NCBI GenBank assembly: GCA_012961745.1
Contig: DTYT01000023.1
Coordinates: 1 to 5,783, forward strand
DNA length: 5,783 bases
Source: Kiritimatiellia bacterium
GTDB taxonomy: Bacteria; Verrucomicrobiota; Kiritimatiellia; B70-G9
Direction: 5' to 3'
Below are positions 1 to 5,783 of the stretch, piece by piece. The notes under the pieces are model-generated. The model did not search any database. It was not told the DNA's origin and worked only from the letters and a program-made list of their open reading frames with translations. Every line of letters begins with the position of its first letter. Within the stretch, counting starts at the first letter, position 1. Made by a program: the position numbers and the translations under genes.

Positions 1-1
1 A

Positions 2-796
2 GTAAGCCTGGATCTGGCATCCGATCTCGAAATCGCTAGTATCGCAGCGGACATCTCTCGCCGCCTGCCGGGGCTGCTCCGGCAGGCAGCACCGAGCGGA
101 TGTAGCCGGCTCGAATGGATATGGTGCGGAGAGGGAATCCCGGTATGCGGTTTGGATACATTACGCGCATCTCTCAATCTCGATATGGAGGAAATCCACC
201 TGCCGGATGCCGATCTGCTGGCGAAGGCGGTCGCCCGCCGGGCTCTGCTTCCCGGCAGCCGTAGCCGATTCAACCTTCTCAACGGGGATCTGGAGCATCC
301 TGTCCTTAGCTCCTGGGAAAACCGCCGCCGGATGGCCCTGTACACTTACTTCCTCGGGGTGTCCGTATTGATTGCGGGGGTGGATCTGGCTTTCCTCGTG
401 TACACCCATTCACTCGAGAAACATCTGGCTACAGAGCTGAGACGCGGAGCCTCGTCCATTTCAGGCATCACGCGGGTCCCGGCCGGTCAGGAAATTCTCA
501 TTGCCCGCCGGGCTTGCCGTCAGCGGCTGGAAACACTCTCTCCTTTTCGTGAAGCGATATCACCTCAGGTGTCGATGATTCTGCGCAACTTGTTGGAAAT
601 CTGCCGGCGCAGCTCCATTGCTGCTGGCGAACTTGTGGTCGGCAGCGACTCGGCCCGCATTTCGGGGACAGGACCGCCGGGAGCGGACGACCACCTCGTA
701 GCAGCCCTCCGGGAAGCGGGATTCGACGCCCGCATCACCCGTGGTGTGGATTCGGGTAGCGGTAGGATTACGTTCCTGGTGGAGGGAACGCGGTGA
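2..796 (+). CDS. GspL-like inner-membrane protein (PilM/PilN-type), 5' end outside the window
   Basis: The frame is open from base 2 with no stop, so this is the last 264 residues of a longer protein; the TTG at 152 is not a convincing start. The visible part fits the end of a GspL or PilM-PilN fusion. First comes the tail of an actin-like cytoplasmic domain, with a glycine-containing CGEGIP stretch near residues 43-48. Next is a GspL-type linker motif NLLNGDLE (about 91-98), then one transmembrane helix (about 111-134). The periplasmic part runs to the end and its last ~75 residues suggest a ferredoxin-like fold. In type II secretion, GspL recruits the GspE ATPase and binds GspM; PilM/PilN do the matching job in type IV pili. 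The next gene is GspM/PilO-like, which supports the call. Sequence similarity in this family is low, so the choice between secretion and pilus systems stays open. Confidence 0.72.
   Translation, partial: VSLDLASDLEIASIAADISRRLPGLLRQAAPSGCSRLEWIWCGEGIPVCGLDTLRASLNLDMEEIHLPDADLLAKAVARRALLPGSRSRFNLLNGDLEHPVLSSWENRRRMALYTYFLGVSVLIAGVDLAFLVYTHSLEKHLATELRRGASSISGITRVPAGQEILIARRACRQRLETLSPFREAISPQVSMILRNLLEICRRSSIAAGELVVGSDSARISGTGPPGADDHLVAALREAGFDARITRGVDSGSGRITFLVEGTR
63..87. repeat. Perfect 9-bp inverted repeat inside the GspL-like gene
   Basis: GCCTGCCGG at 63-71 is the exact reverse complement of CCGGCAGGC at 79-87, with a 7-base loop. It lies within coding sequence and no T-tract follows, so it is not an intrinsic terminator. 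It could fold in the mRNA, but a chance product of GC-rich coding sequence is equally possible. Confidence 0.45.
781..785 (+). promoter_or_regulatory. Ribosome binding site of the GspM-like gene
   Basis: GGAGG lies inside the end of the GspL-like gene. It is 7 bases before a GTG at 793 and 10 bases before an ATG at 796. The spacing slightly favours GTG, while the codon type favours ATG; the two proteins differ by one residue. Either start overlaps the upstream stop, which indicates translational coupling. Confidence 0.6.
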
Positions 797-1311
797 TGTC
801 GGCCAGTGGTCAGCCGATAGTGATCCTGCGCTGGGTAGCGATCGGTTCCGTGGCGGGCGCCTTGCTGGTGACCGTCGGAGCTTTCCGCTATTATCGGGCT
901 ACAGCTCCCAGGATATTGCTGCTCCGCGGTGAACTCGCTGAACTGGAGAAAATCAAAGCCTCCCTCCGGGACGCCGAGATGGCGATGAGCGCCCTGCAAT
1001 CCGTCAACCGGCGGATTCCCGTTAACCTGAAGGCGCTTATTCAAAGGGAAGGGTGCGGCGCGTGGTGCCGGGTCTCCGATACGCGTATCCGCCAGCTCCT
1101 TCCGGGATGGCTGCTGTATGAGGCGGAAATCTCCCTCCAGGGGATACCGGCCGCGAGGCTCTCCCGGCTGGTGAGCGCTCTCGAAAATTCGCGCCCCCCG
1201 TGGCGGGTAAGGAAATATCATCTTAAGGGGGCCGGCGGAGACAACTCCATTGACGGCGAAATGCGCCTGCGCGCGGTGGGAAAGGAGCCGCAAGGCAAGA
1301 CCAATGAGTGA
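793..1311 (+). CDS. GspM/PilO-like inner-membrane protein
   Basis: The 172-residue product has the architecture of GspM or PilO. A short cytoplasmic N-terminus is followed by one transmembrane helix (about 10-30) and a probable coiled coil (about 42-72). A periplasmic alpha/beta domain follows (about 105-165), with the strand-helix-strand order of a ferredoxin-like fold. These proteins pair with GspL or PilN in the inner-membrane platform of type II secretion or type IV pili; they are not enzymes. The length matches the usual 150-200 residues. The start overlaps the GspL-like stop by 4 bp (GTG) or 1 bp (ATG at 796), and the end overlaps the permease gene by 8 bp. Two cysteines (88 and 92, CGAWC) fall in the predicted periplasmic part and might form a disulfide. 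The call rests on topology and position, since primary sequence in this family is weakly conserved. Confidence 0.65.
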   Translation: MMSASGQPIVILRWVAIGSVAGALLVTVGAFRYYRATAPRILLLRGELAELEKIKASLRDAEMAMSALQSVNRRIPVNLKALIQREGCGAWCRVSDTRIRQLLPGWLLYEAEISLQGIPAARLSRLVSALENSRPPWRVRKYHLKGAGGDNSIDGEMRLRAVGKEPQGKTNE

Positions 1312-2131
1312 AAGCGCCCAGAACGCCACACTGCTGTCGGAACTGCGGGCCGTGAGGGCGAGGCAGAATATGCTGTGGAACCTGGTCCTCCGGGACCTCA
1401 AAGGGCGCTACAAGGGGTCGCTGCTGGGATTTCTGTGGAGCATCCTCACCCCGCTTTTCATGGCGCTCATATACCTCTTCTTCCTGCGCGTAGTGGCGGG
1501 GCGCGGCGTCCCCATGGAGGAAATCATTATCGGGGTCTTCGCCTGGCAATTCACCGTTCAAAGTGTCAACGGAGGAATGGGATCCGTGAGTTCCAGCGCC
1601 AGTTTGATAAAAAAGGTATATTTCCCGCGCTCCCTCCTCCCTCTGGCTGTGACCTTGGGCGCCCTCGTCAATTACCTGCTGTGTCTCGCAGTTCAATTCC
1701 CGCTGGTCGCCAGCTTGAGCCAGGGACTGACCTTTGCCAGTCCCCGGCTCGCTTTCCTGCCGCTTGTCGTATTACTTCACACCGGATTCAATCTCGCCTT
1801 GGCCCTCATCCTGTCGTCGGCCAACGTGTATTTCCGCGATACGCCCCATCTAGTCGGTCTGCTGCTCAGCGCCTGGTTTTTCGTCACCCCGGTTATGTAC
1901 AATCTGGAGTTCCTCAGGCGTTTCTCCACCTCCCTCCCGTGGCTGATGAAGTTCTACATGCTCAACCCGCTGGCGGTTATCATCACCGCGTACCGCTGGT
2001 GTATCCTGCGAGCATCGACGTTCCCAGTTTCCTCCTGGTCGGCAGCCGGCGGGTTGCTGATTATTCTTCTGCTGGTCTTTGGCTTCGTAATCTTCGTGCG
2101 GGCCCAACGGCATTTCGCCGACTATCTCTGA
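1304..2131 (+). CDS. wzm: ABC-2 type polysaccharide export permease (Wzm/TagG family)
   Basis: The 275-residue product is the membrane half of an O-antigen or capsule-type ABC exporter. It works as a homodimer with the ATPase encoded next and passes an undecaprenyl-linked glycan across the inner membrane. The family hallmarks are clear: LVLRDLKGRYKGSLLGFLWS at 27-46, LIKKVYFPRSLLP at 101-113, ANVYFRDT at 173-180 followed by FFVTPVMY at 192-199, and LNPLAVIITAYR at 220-231. About six hydrophobic helices are visible, and length is typical. The ATG at 1304 was chosen because residues upstream of it in the open frame are basic and unlike the family. It overlaps the GspM-like stop by 8 bp, with AAGG at 1292-1295 as a modest ribosome site. 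The glycan cannot be named because no sugar-synthesis genes are in view. Confidence 0.9.
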   Translation: MSESAQNATLLSELRAVRARQNMLWNLVLRDLKGRYKGSLLGFLWSILTPLFMALIYLFFLRVVAGRGVPMEEIIIGVFAWQFTVQSVNGGMGSVSSSASLIKKVYFPRSLLPLAVTLGALVNYLLCLAVQFPLVASLSQGLTFASPRLAFLPLVVLLHTGFNLALALILSSANVYFRDTPHLVGLLLSAWFFVTPVMYNLEFLRRFSTSLPWLMKFYMLNPLAVIITAYRWCILRASTFPVSSWSAAGGLLIILLLVFGFVIFVRAQRHFADYL

Positions 2132-2147
2132 GAACGTGACGCCATGA

Positions 2148-3368
2148 GTGACTAGACGTAGCGTGACGGCAGCAATCCAAGCGGAAAACCTGGGCAAATG
2201 GTTCCACCTGCGTGGTCTCGCCCCGCAGACGCTCTTCGGGCGTATGGGTGCACTTTTGCGAGGCCGGAAGCCCGAACGTTTTTGGGCCCTGCAAGGGCTC
2301 ACTTTTGAAGTCCCGCAAGGATGCACCCTGGGAATCATCGGCCCCAACGGAGCGGGCAAAAGCTCCCTGCTGGGACTCGTAGCCGGCACCATTACCCCCA
2401 GTGCAGGCTGGGTTCGAACCCACGGGCGTATATCCTCGCTGCTGGAACTGGGGGCCGGATTCCATCCCGACCTCAGCGGGCGTGAGAATATCTATCTTAA
2501 TGCGTCCATCCTCGGTATTCCCCGAGAAGACATCCGCAATCGGTTCGATCGCATTGTGGAGTTCGCCGGACTGGGCGAATTCATTGACATGCCCGTCCGC
2601 CATTATTCCAGCGGCATGTACGTGCGCCTGGGATTCGCGGTCGCAGTGGAAATGGATCCCGACATCCTGCTGATAGACGAAGTCCTGGCAGTAGGAGATG
2701 TGGAATTCCAGCATCGCTGCCTGGATCGCATGAAACGTTTCCAGCGGGCCGGCAAGACCATTCTCTTTGTCTCCCATGCCCTCCAGACGATTGAGGAATT
2801 CTGTGACGAAGCAATACTTATTCACCACGGGCGGATGATCTGCCGGGGCGATCCGGCCGATACCATAATTGAATATCTGCACTCTTGCGGCGGTGAGGGC
2901 GGACCAGTGCGCACCCACGAGTACGGCAGCCGAGAAGTCGAATTCGCACGAGTACTAATGCTTGATGAGGGCGGTCGGGAATCGACCCGCTTTACGACCG
3001 GCAAATCCATGATCGTGGAGATACACTACCGCGCACACCGGCCGGTCGCCCGCCCGGTCTTCGGCTTCTCGATAAAGAGCGGGAACGGGATACCCGTCTT
3101 CGGATCCAACACCCAGATCGAGGGCCGAGTCATTGAACGTATCAGCGGCGAAGGGGTTATCCGCCTGATCATAGATCCGTTGCCGCTGATGGAAGGCCAC
3201 TATTTTCTCTCGCTGTCCATCCATTCCGAAAACCACCTGATCCAGTACCACCGCCGGGAAGACTGGTATCCGTTTGCAGTCTACAATCCACTGGGGGGGG
3301 TGGGGATGGTCCATCTCCATTGCCGCTGGGAACTCCCGCCGGAGGCGGGAAGTGCGGCGCGATCCTGA
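2148..3368 (+). CDS. wzt: ABC exporter ATPase with C-terminal glycan-binding domain (Wzt/TagH family)
   Basis: The 406-residue product powers the Wzm-type permease. The ATPase domain (about 8-245) shows Walker A GPNGAGKS (65-72), the Wzt/TagH-type signature YSSGM (153-157), Walker B ILLIDE (173-178) and the switch histidine H210. The segment LLELGAGFHPDLSGRENI (98-115) is diagnostic of polysaccharide exporters. Residues about 258-395 form an extra domain like Wzt_C, a beta-sandwich that in characterised O-antigen exporters binds the modified non-reducing end of the finished glycan. TagH-like or capsule ATPases without this domain are much shorter. That suggests export of a fully polymerised, end-capped chain. 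The start is unusual: GTG at 2148 lacks a clear ribosome site, and an ATG at 2144 reads only three codons before TAG. GTG at 2163 is an alternative. A run of eight G occurs at 3293-3300, near the 3' end. Confidence 0.9.
   Translation: MTRRSVTAAIQAENLGKWFHLRGLAPQTLFGRMGALLRGRKPERFWALQGLTFEVPQGCTLGIIGPNGAGKSSLLGLVAGTITPSAGWVRTHGRISSLLELGAGFHPDLSGRENIYLNASILGIPREDIRNRFDRIVEFAGLGEFIDMPVRHYSSGMYVRLGFAVAVEMDPDILLIDEVLAVGDVEFQHRCLDRMKRFQRAGKTILFVSHALQTIEEFCDEAILIHHGRMICRGDPADTIIEYLHSCGGEGGPVRTHEYGSREVEFARVLMLDEGGRESTRFTTGKSMIVEIHYRAHRPVARPVFGFSIKSGNGIPVFGSNTQIEGRVIERISGEGVIRLIIDPLPLMEGHYFLSLSIHSENHLIQYHRREDWYPFAVYNPLGGVGMVHLHCRWELPPEAGSAARS
3293..3300. repeat. G8 homopolymer within the glycan-binding domain of wzt
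   Basis: Eight consecutive G are followed by T and four more G. In frame they encode the glycines of LGGVG near residue 384. A one-base length change would replace the last ~22 residues and remove the normal stop. No other homopolymer of this length was seen in the window. Confidence 0.85.
3334..3350. repeat. Perfect 7-bp GC hairpin at the 3' end of wzt
   Basis: TCCCGCC (3334-3340) and GGCGGGA (3344-3350) are exact inverse copies around a GGA loop, 15 bases before the wzt stop codon. No T-tract follows, so it does not look like an intrinsic terminator. It could protect the mRNA 3' end, or it may simply reflect GC-rich codons. Confidence 0.45.
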
Positions 3369-3504
3369 CCCCCCGCGCCATACCCGGATCGCTCGCTTCT
3401 GCCCCGCCACATTTGCAGGGTCGTGCCCGGCAGGTAAGAAGCATCCCCTCGCACCTCAGAAAGGATCTCGTACGCAGGAAATCCGCTACAAGATGGACCG
3501 CTTT

Positions 3505-3526
3505 CCGAATAGCGCTTCGGCTTTTT
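3505..3526 (+). terminator. Weak intrinsic-terminator candidate between wzt and the Mur ligase gene
   Basis: CCGAA (3505-3509) pairs with TTCGG (3516-3520) around a 6-base loop, followed by CTTTTT. The stem is only 5 bp, so termination would be weak. Its place at the end of the four-gene block fits. The rest of the 207-bp spacer (3369-3575) shows no convincing gene, and no clear sigma70 promoter for the next gene was found. Confidence 0.3.
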
Positions 3527-3575
3527 GGCATTGCATCCGGCGCGGCCGGGAGGGAAATTGCTCCGGGGCACCATT

Positions 3576-4967
3576 ATGCAACGAGGTACGCTCCACCTGA
3601 TCGGCATCGGCGGCACGGGAATGAGCGCCTTGGCCCGGCTGCTCCTGGCAGAGGGGTACCGGGTCACCGGCTCGGATCGGGACTTCGACTACGGCCGGAA
3701 TCAGGTATTGGCCGCCAAGCTTTCCCGGCTGGGAATGACTATTTACCCGCAGAACGGCATCGGTCTGTTGCAGCGGCCACAGGAGGCCGTGTATTCCACC
3801 GCCGTGGAAGAAGATAATCCCGACCGGCAGGCTGCAAGAGCGCGGGGCATTCCCTTGCGGCACCGATCCCAGACACTCTGGAAACTGGCTTCATTGCACC
3901 GGACGGTGGCGGTGGCGGGAACCTGCGGAAAAACTACTGTTGCAGCGATGATCGGTCATATTCTCACCTCGTGCGGGGCAGATCCACCGGTGGCCCTCGG
4001 GGGCGTTCTGAGGAGCTGGGAAACGTCTCGCGAGCCGGGCAACGCCAGGCCCGGCAGGGGTGATCTGTTCGTCTTCGAAGCGGATGAAAGCGACGGCTCA
4101 CTGCTGAATTACGAGCCGGAGGTCGCTGTCATTGGGCCGTTAGGGAGTGACCACTTTCCACTGGACCGCACGCGGAAGCTTTTCGCTGCCTTTGCTGCCC
4201 GAGTAAAGGATCTGCTGGTGCTCGGACCGCGGACCGCCGACCGTCTGGCAGAGGTGCTCGACCGGCTCGACTGCCGGGTCCTCATTCCCCGGCCGGAATT
4301 GCGCCGGGGTCCCGAAGGATGGGAGGCACTCTGCGACCGGACATCAGTAAGCGTACCGGTACCGGGAAGATTCAACGCCGAGAACGCCGCCTTGGCCTTC
4401 ACGGTGGCCCGTGAGCTGGGAATAGACCCCAGGGAGGCCTCCCGGAAGCTGAGTACTTTCCCCGGAATAAGGCGGCGACTCGAGTTGATAGGCGAAACCG
4501 CCAGTGGGGTGCGGGTCTACGACGACTACGCCCACAATCCGGACAAGCTCACTGCAGCGTGGCGGGCAGTGCGCGAACAGACCAGATCGCGCGTCATCGG
4601 GATCTGGCAACCGCACGGATACCAGCCGCTCGCCGGAATGTTCGACCGGCTGCGACAGGCGTTCGGCGACGTCGTCGCTGAGAGCGACCACCTCTTGCTG
4701 CTTCCCGTCTACTATGTCGGCGGCTCGGTCGAAAGGCGCGTCCACAGCGAAACTCTGGCAGCGGCATTGTGCAGTGACGGGATACAGGCGGAATCCGTGA
4801 CGCGGGATCGCCTGCCGGAAAGAACGGCCCAGTTGGCGGGTCCCGGAGATAGCGTACTCCTCATGGGGGCTCGCGACCCTGAACTCCCGGCGGTTGCCCG
4901 GGAAATCGGCGCTGCCCTCGGCTGCCGGATATCGGAGGAAGACGCATCAACGTCCGCCGGCGGATAG
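3576..4967 (+). CDS. MurC-like Mur ligase of uncertain substrate
   Basis: The 463-residue product has the three-domain layout of MurC. The N-terminal nucleotide-sugar domain carries GIGGTGM (10-16). The central ATPase domain has P-loop GTCGKTT (115-121), the metal-binding EADESDGS (168-175) and DH (192-193). The C-terminal domain has GRFNAENAAL (264-273), RRRLELIG (299-306), DDYAHNP (316-322) and QPHG (345-348). Mur ligases join an amino acid or peptide to a carboxyl group using ATP; MurC adds L-alanine to UDP-MurNAc. Several motifs depart from MurC: cysteine replaces the P-loop histidine, the usual TN before the DH region is absent (GPLGSDH), DDYAHNPDK replaces DDYxHHPTE, and QPHGYQP replaces QPHRYxRT. 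From memory, similar MurC-like paralogs exist in Proteobacteria without a proven role. ATG 3576 puts the dinucleotide motif at the expected place; its ribosome site is poor (GGGG at 3565-3568). This may be a second, non-housekeeping ligase. Confidence 0.8.
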   Translation: MQRGTLHLIGIGGTGMSALARLLLAEGYRVTGSDRDFDYGRNQVLAAKLSRLGMTIYPQNGIGLLQRPQEAVYSTAVEEDNPDRQAARARGIPLRHRSQTLWKLASLHRTVAVAGTCGKTTVAAMIGHILTSCGADPPVALGGVLRSWETSREPGNARPGRGDLFVFEADESDGSLLNYEPEVAVIGPLGSDHFPLDRTRKLFAAFAARVKDLLVLGPRTADRLAEVLDRLDCRVLIPRPELRRGPEGWEALCDRTSVSVPVPGRFNAENAALAFTVARELGIDPREASRKLSTFPGIRRRLELIGETASGVRVYDDYAHNPDKLTAAWRAVREQTRSRVIGIWQPHGYQPLAGMFDRLRQAFGDVVAESDHLLLLPVYYVGGSVERRVHSETLAAALCSDGIQAESVTRDRLPERTAQLAGPGDSVLLMGARDPELPAVAREIGAALGCRISEEDASTSAGG

Positions 4968-5654
4968 ACACCGCCCCCGGATGATCCTCTGGATGCAGAG
5001 AGACCGGCATTTCCAGCAGACGCTCATTATCACGGCACAGGGCAGCAACATGGCAACGCGCAACCACAGCGGCAGGCGCAGCACTTCTTTCTGCATTCCT
5101 ACAGGCAACGGTAAATGGCTCTGAAATGTATGGTAAATTGCAATGGTGAAAATGGCCAAGTACGGCAGAAGCAGCAAGATAACTACCCCCCATTCGCCCA
5201 TTTCGGCCTCCACCGCCAGCGTTCGGTGGCCCAGGAGGCGCCCCAGCTCTCCGCCCAGAAATCCGACTGCCTGCAGCATCCACAGCAGACACAGAATAAG
5301 GAGCAGGAAATTGAGAAAGAGATAGTCGCTCCGCTGAAGCCTCAGCCACCAGCCAGCCGGCCAACTGAAATACACCGCCGCCAGTACCGCCCGCAGCAGG
5401 TTATCCGTCCCGTGCGACCACTCGGCGCCCAGCCGCCGCGTCCGCCTCAGGAGCAGGGAACCGCTCAACGCCAGGATGCCCGGCAGCACCAGGAGAGGAA
5501 CCGCCAGCCGCACAAAGACGACGACCTTCAACTGGCTGCCTCGCAGCAGCGTCAACAAATAAAGCGGCACCGACCAGAAAAAGCATAGGAATCCCCTGGC
5601 TGTGTCCAACAGGATACGAGCATCTATTTCCTGGGGCCTGTCACTCACCTGCAC
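4947..5654 (-). CDS. Six-helix integral membrane protein, family not recognised
   Basis: The 235-residue product has about six hydrophobic helices, near residues 21-37, 44-68, 86-104, 111-133, 155-176 and 196-213, separated by short Arg-rich loops. I recognise no family and see no catalytic motif. The reading is supported because the opposite strand in this stretch gives a Gln/Pro/Arg-rich product, the usual shadow of a membrane protein gene. Four cysteines cluster at the C-terminus (213, 216, 220, 229), with a C-x2-C spacing followed by C-x3-C. The frame is closed upstream by a TAA at 5664-5666, so the start must be GTG 5654 or GTG 5648; neither has a ribosome site. A promoter lies immediately upstream, so the mRNA would be leaderless or nearly so. 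Its end overlaps the end of the Mur ligase gene by 21 bp, tail to tail. Confidence 0.7.
   Translation of the reverse strand: MQVSDRPQEIDARILLDTARGFLCFFWSVPLYLLTLLRGSQLKVVVFVRLAVPLLVLPGILALSGSLLLRRTRRLGAEWSHGTDNLLRAVLAAVYFSWPAGWWLRLQRSDYLFLNFLLLILCLLWMLQAVGFLGGELGRLLGHRTLAVEAEMGEWGVVILLLLPYLAIFTIAIYHTFQSHLPLPVGMQKEVLRLPLWLRVAMLLPCAVIMSVCWKCRSLCIQRIIRGRCLSAGGR
4953..4964. repeat. 12-bp perfect palindrome in the convergent gene overlap
   Basis: TCCGCCGGCGGA equals its own reverse complement and sits just before both stop codons of the converging genes. It encodes Ser-Ala-Gly-Gly on each strand. With no loop and no T-tract it is a poor terminator. Confidence 0.7.
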
Positions 5655-5662
5655 GGGCGGGC

Positions 5663-5692
5663 ATTATGGGGTCGATGCGCTCAGCAAGGCAA
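5663..5692 (-). promoter_or_regulatory. Sigma70-like promoter for the membrane protein gene
   Basis: Reading the minus strand, TTGCCT (5692-5687, 4 of 6 to the -35 consensus) and CATAAT (5668-5663, 5 of 6 to the -10 consensus) are separated by 18 bases. Transcription would start near 5656, within about 2 bases of GTG 5654 and 8 bases of GTG 5648. That points to leaderless or short-leader translation. The position and orientation suit the gene. Confidence 0.5.
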
Positions 5693-5731
5693 GTGTGGGC
5701 TCATGCCACCCGTCCACGCTCAAGCATCGGC

Positions 5732-5783
5732 CCCTGCGGTCCGTCTGCCGCCGGAGGCAGAATCCTGCGGACCGCGCGCAGGG
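5732..5783. repeat. Long imperfect hairpin at the window edge
   Basis: Three nested stems are visible: CCCTGC (5732-5737) with GCAGGG (5778-5783), GGTCCG (5738-5743) with CGGACC (5768-5773), and TCTGCC (5744-5749) with GGCAGA (5756-5761). That makes 18 bp in total. The apical loop has 6 bases, and the 3' side carries two bulges, of 6 and 4 bases. The structure lies upstream of the membrane gene promoter and may continue past the window. I recognise no RNA family. It could be a terminator of a gene to the right, a structured RNA or a dispersed repeat. Confidence 0.5.

Noticed and set aside
1250..1303. Upstream start for the permease gene
   Set aside because: The added 18 residues lie fully inside the GspM-like gene and do not resemble Wzm N-termini; ATG 1304 gives the normal family start.
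565..1401. Long open frame on the minus strand opposite the GspL/GspM-like genes
   Set aside because: Its product is low-complexity and Arg/Pro-rich with no domain, and it is antisense to genes with clear architecture.
2409..2422. GGGTTCGAACCC resembling a tRNA T-arm
   Set aside because: It lies inside the conserved ATPase domain of wzt, and no acceptor, D-arm or anticodon arm can be built around it.
3525..3575. Upstream TTG start for the Mur ligase gene
   Set aside because: It would add 17 residues before the conserved GIGGTGM motif, which in MurC proteins lies close to the N-terminus.
3274..3600. Plus-strand open frame spanning the wzt end and the spacer
   Set aside because: It overlaps wzt in another frame, has no ribosome site, and its basic product shows no recognisable domain.
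5115..5588. Plus-strand open frame rich in Gln, Pro and Arg
   Set aside because: This composition is the typical complement of a hydrophobic membrane protein; the minus-strand reading is far more plausible.

Overview
The window is GC-rich (roughly 60% by eye), densely coding, and looks like chromosome from a Gram-negative bacterium. The reasons are a GspL/GspM-like inner-membrane pair, which belongs to envelope-spanning type II secretion or type IV pilus machines, and a Wzm/Wzt-type ABC exporter, which sends lipid-linked polysaccharide towards an outer membrane. Nothing fixes the phylum. There are no rRNA or tRNA genes, no insertion sequence, no CRISPR array and no prophage gene.

Layout. A plus-strand, tightly packed operon enters from the left edge. 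It holds a GspL-like gene cut by the window (2-796), a GspM-like gene (793-1311), an ABC-2 permease of the Wzm family (1304-2131) and its Wzt-type ATPase with a C-terminal glycan-binding domain (2148-3368). The first three genes overlap by a few bases and the fourth follows 16 bp later, so all four are probably one transcript. After a 207-bp spacer with a weak terminator-like hairpin comes a MurC-like Mur ligase paralog (3576-4967). A minus-strand gene for a six-helix membrane protein of unknown family (5654-4947) converges on it, with a 21-bp tail-to-tail overlap. The right end (5655-5783) holds a good sigma70-like promoter for that gene and a long imperfect hairpin that touches the window edge.

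How the genes may work together. Wzm and Wzt should form a complete exporter that moves a finished undecaprenyl-linked polysaccharide across the inner membrane, with the Wzt C-terminal domain recognising the glycan end. The GspL/GspM pair would be part of the cytoplasmic/inner-membrane platform of a secretion or pilus system. The Mur ligase has the catalytic skeleton of MurC, but several signature motifs are changed, so its substrate may not be UDP-MurNAc plus L-alanine. The points most worth following up are the divergent Mur ligase, the coupling of a secretion platform to a polysaccharide exporter in one operon, the odd start of the wzt gene, and the unexplained membrane protein with a nearly leaderless promoter.
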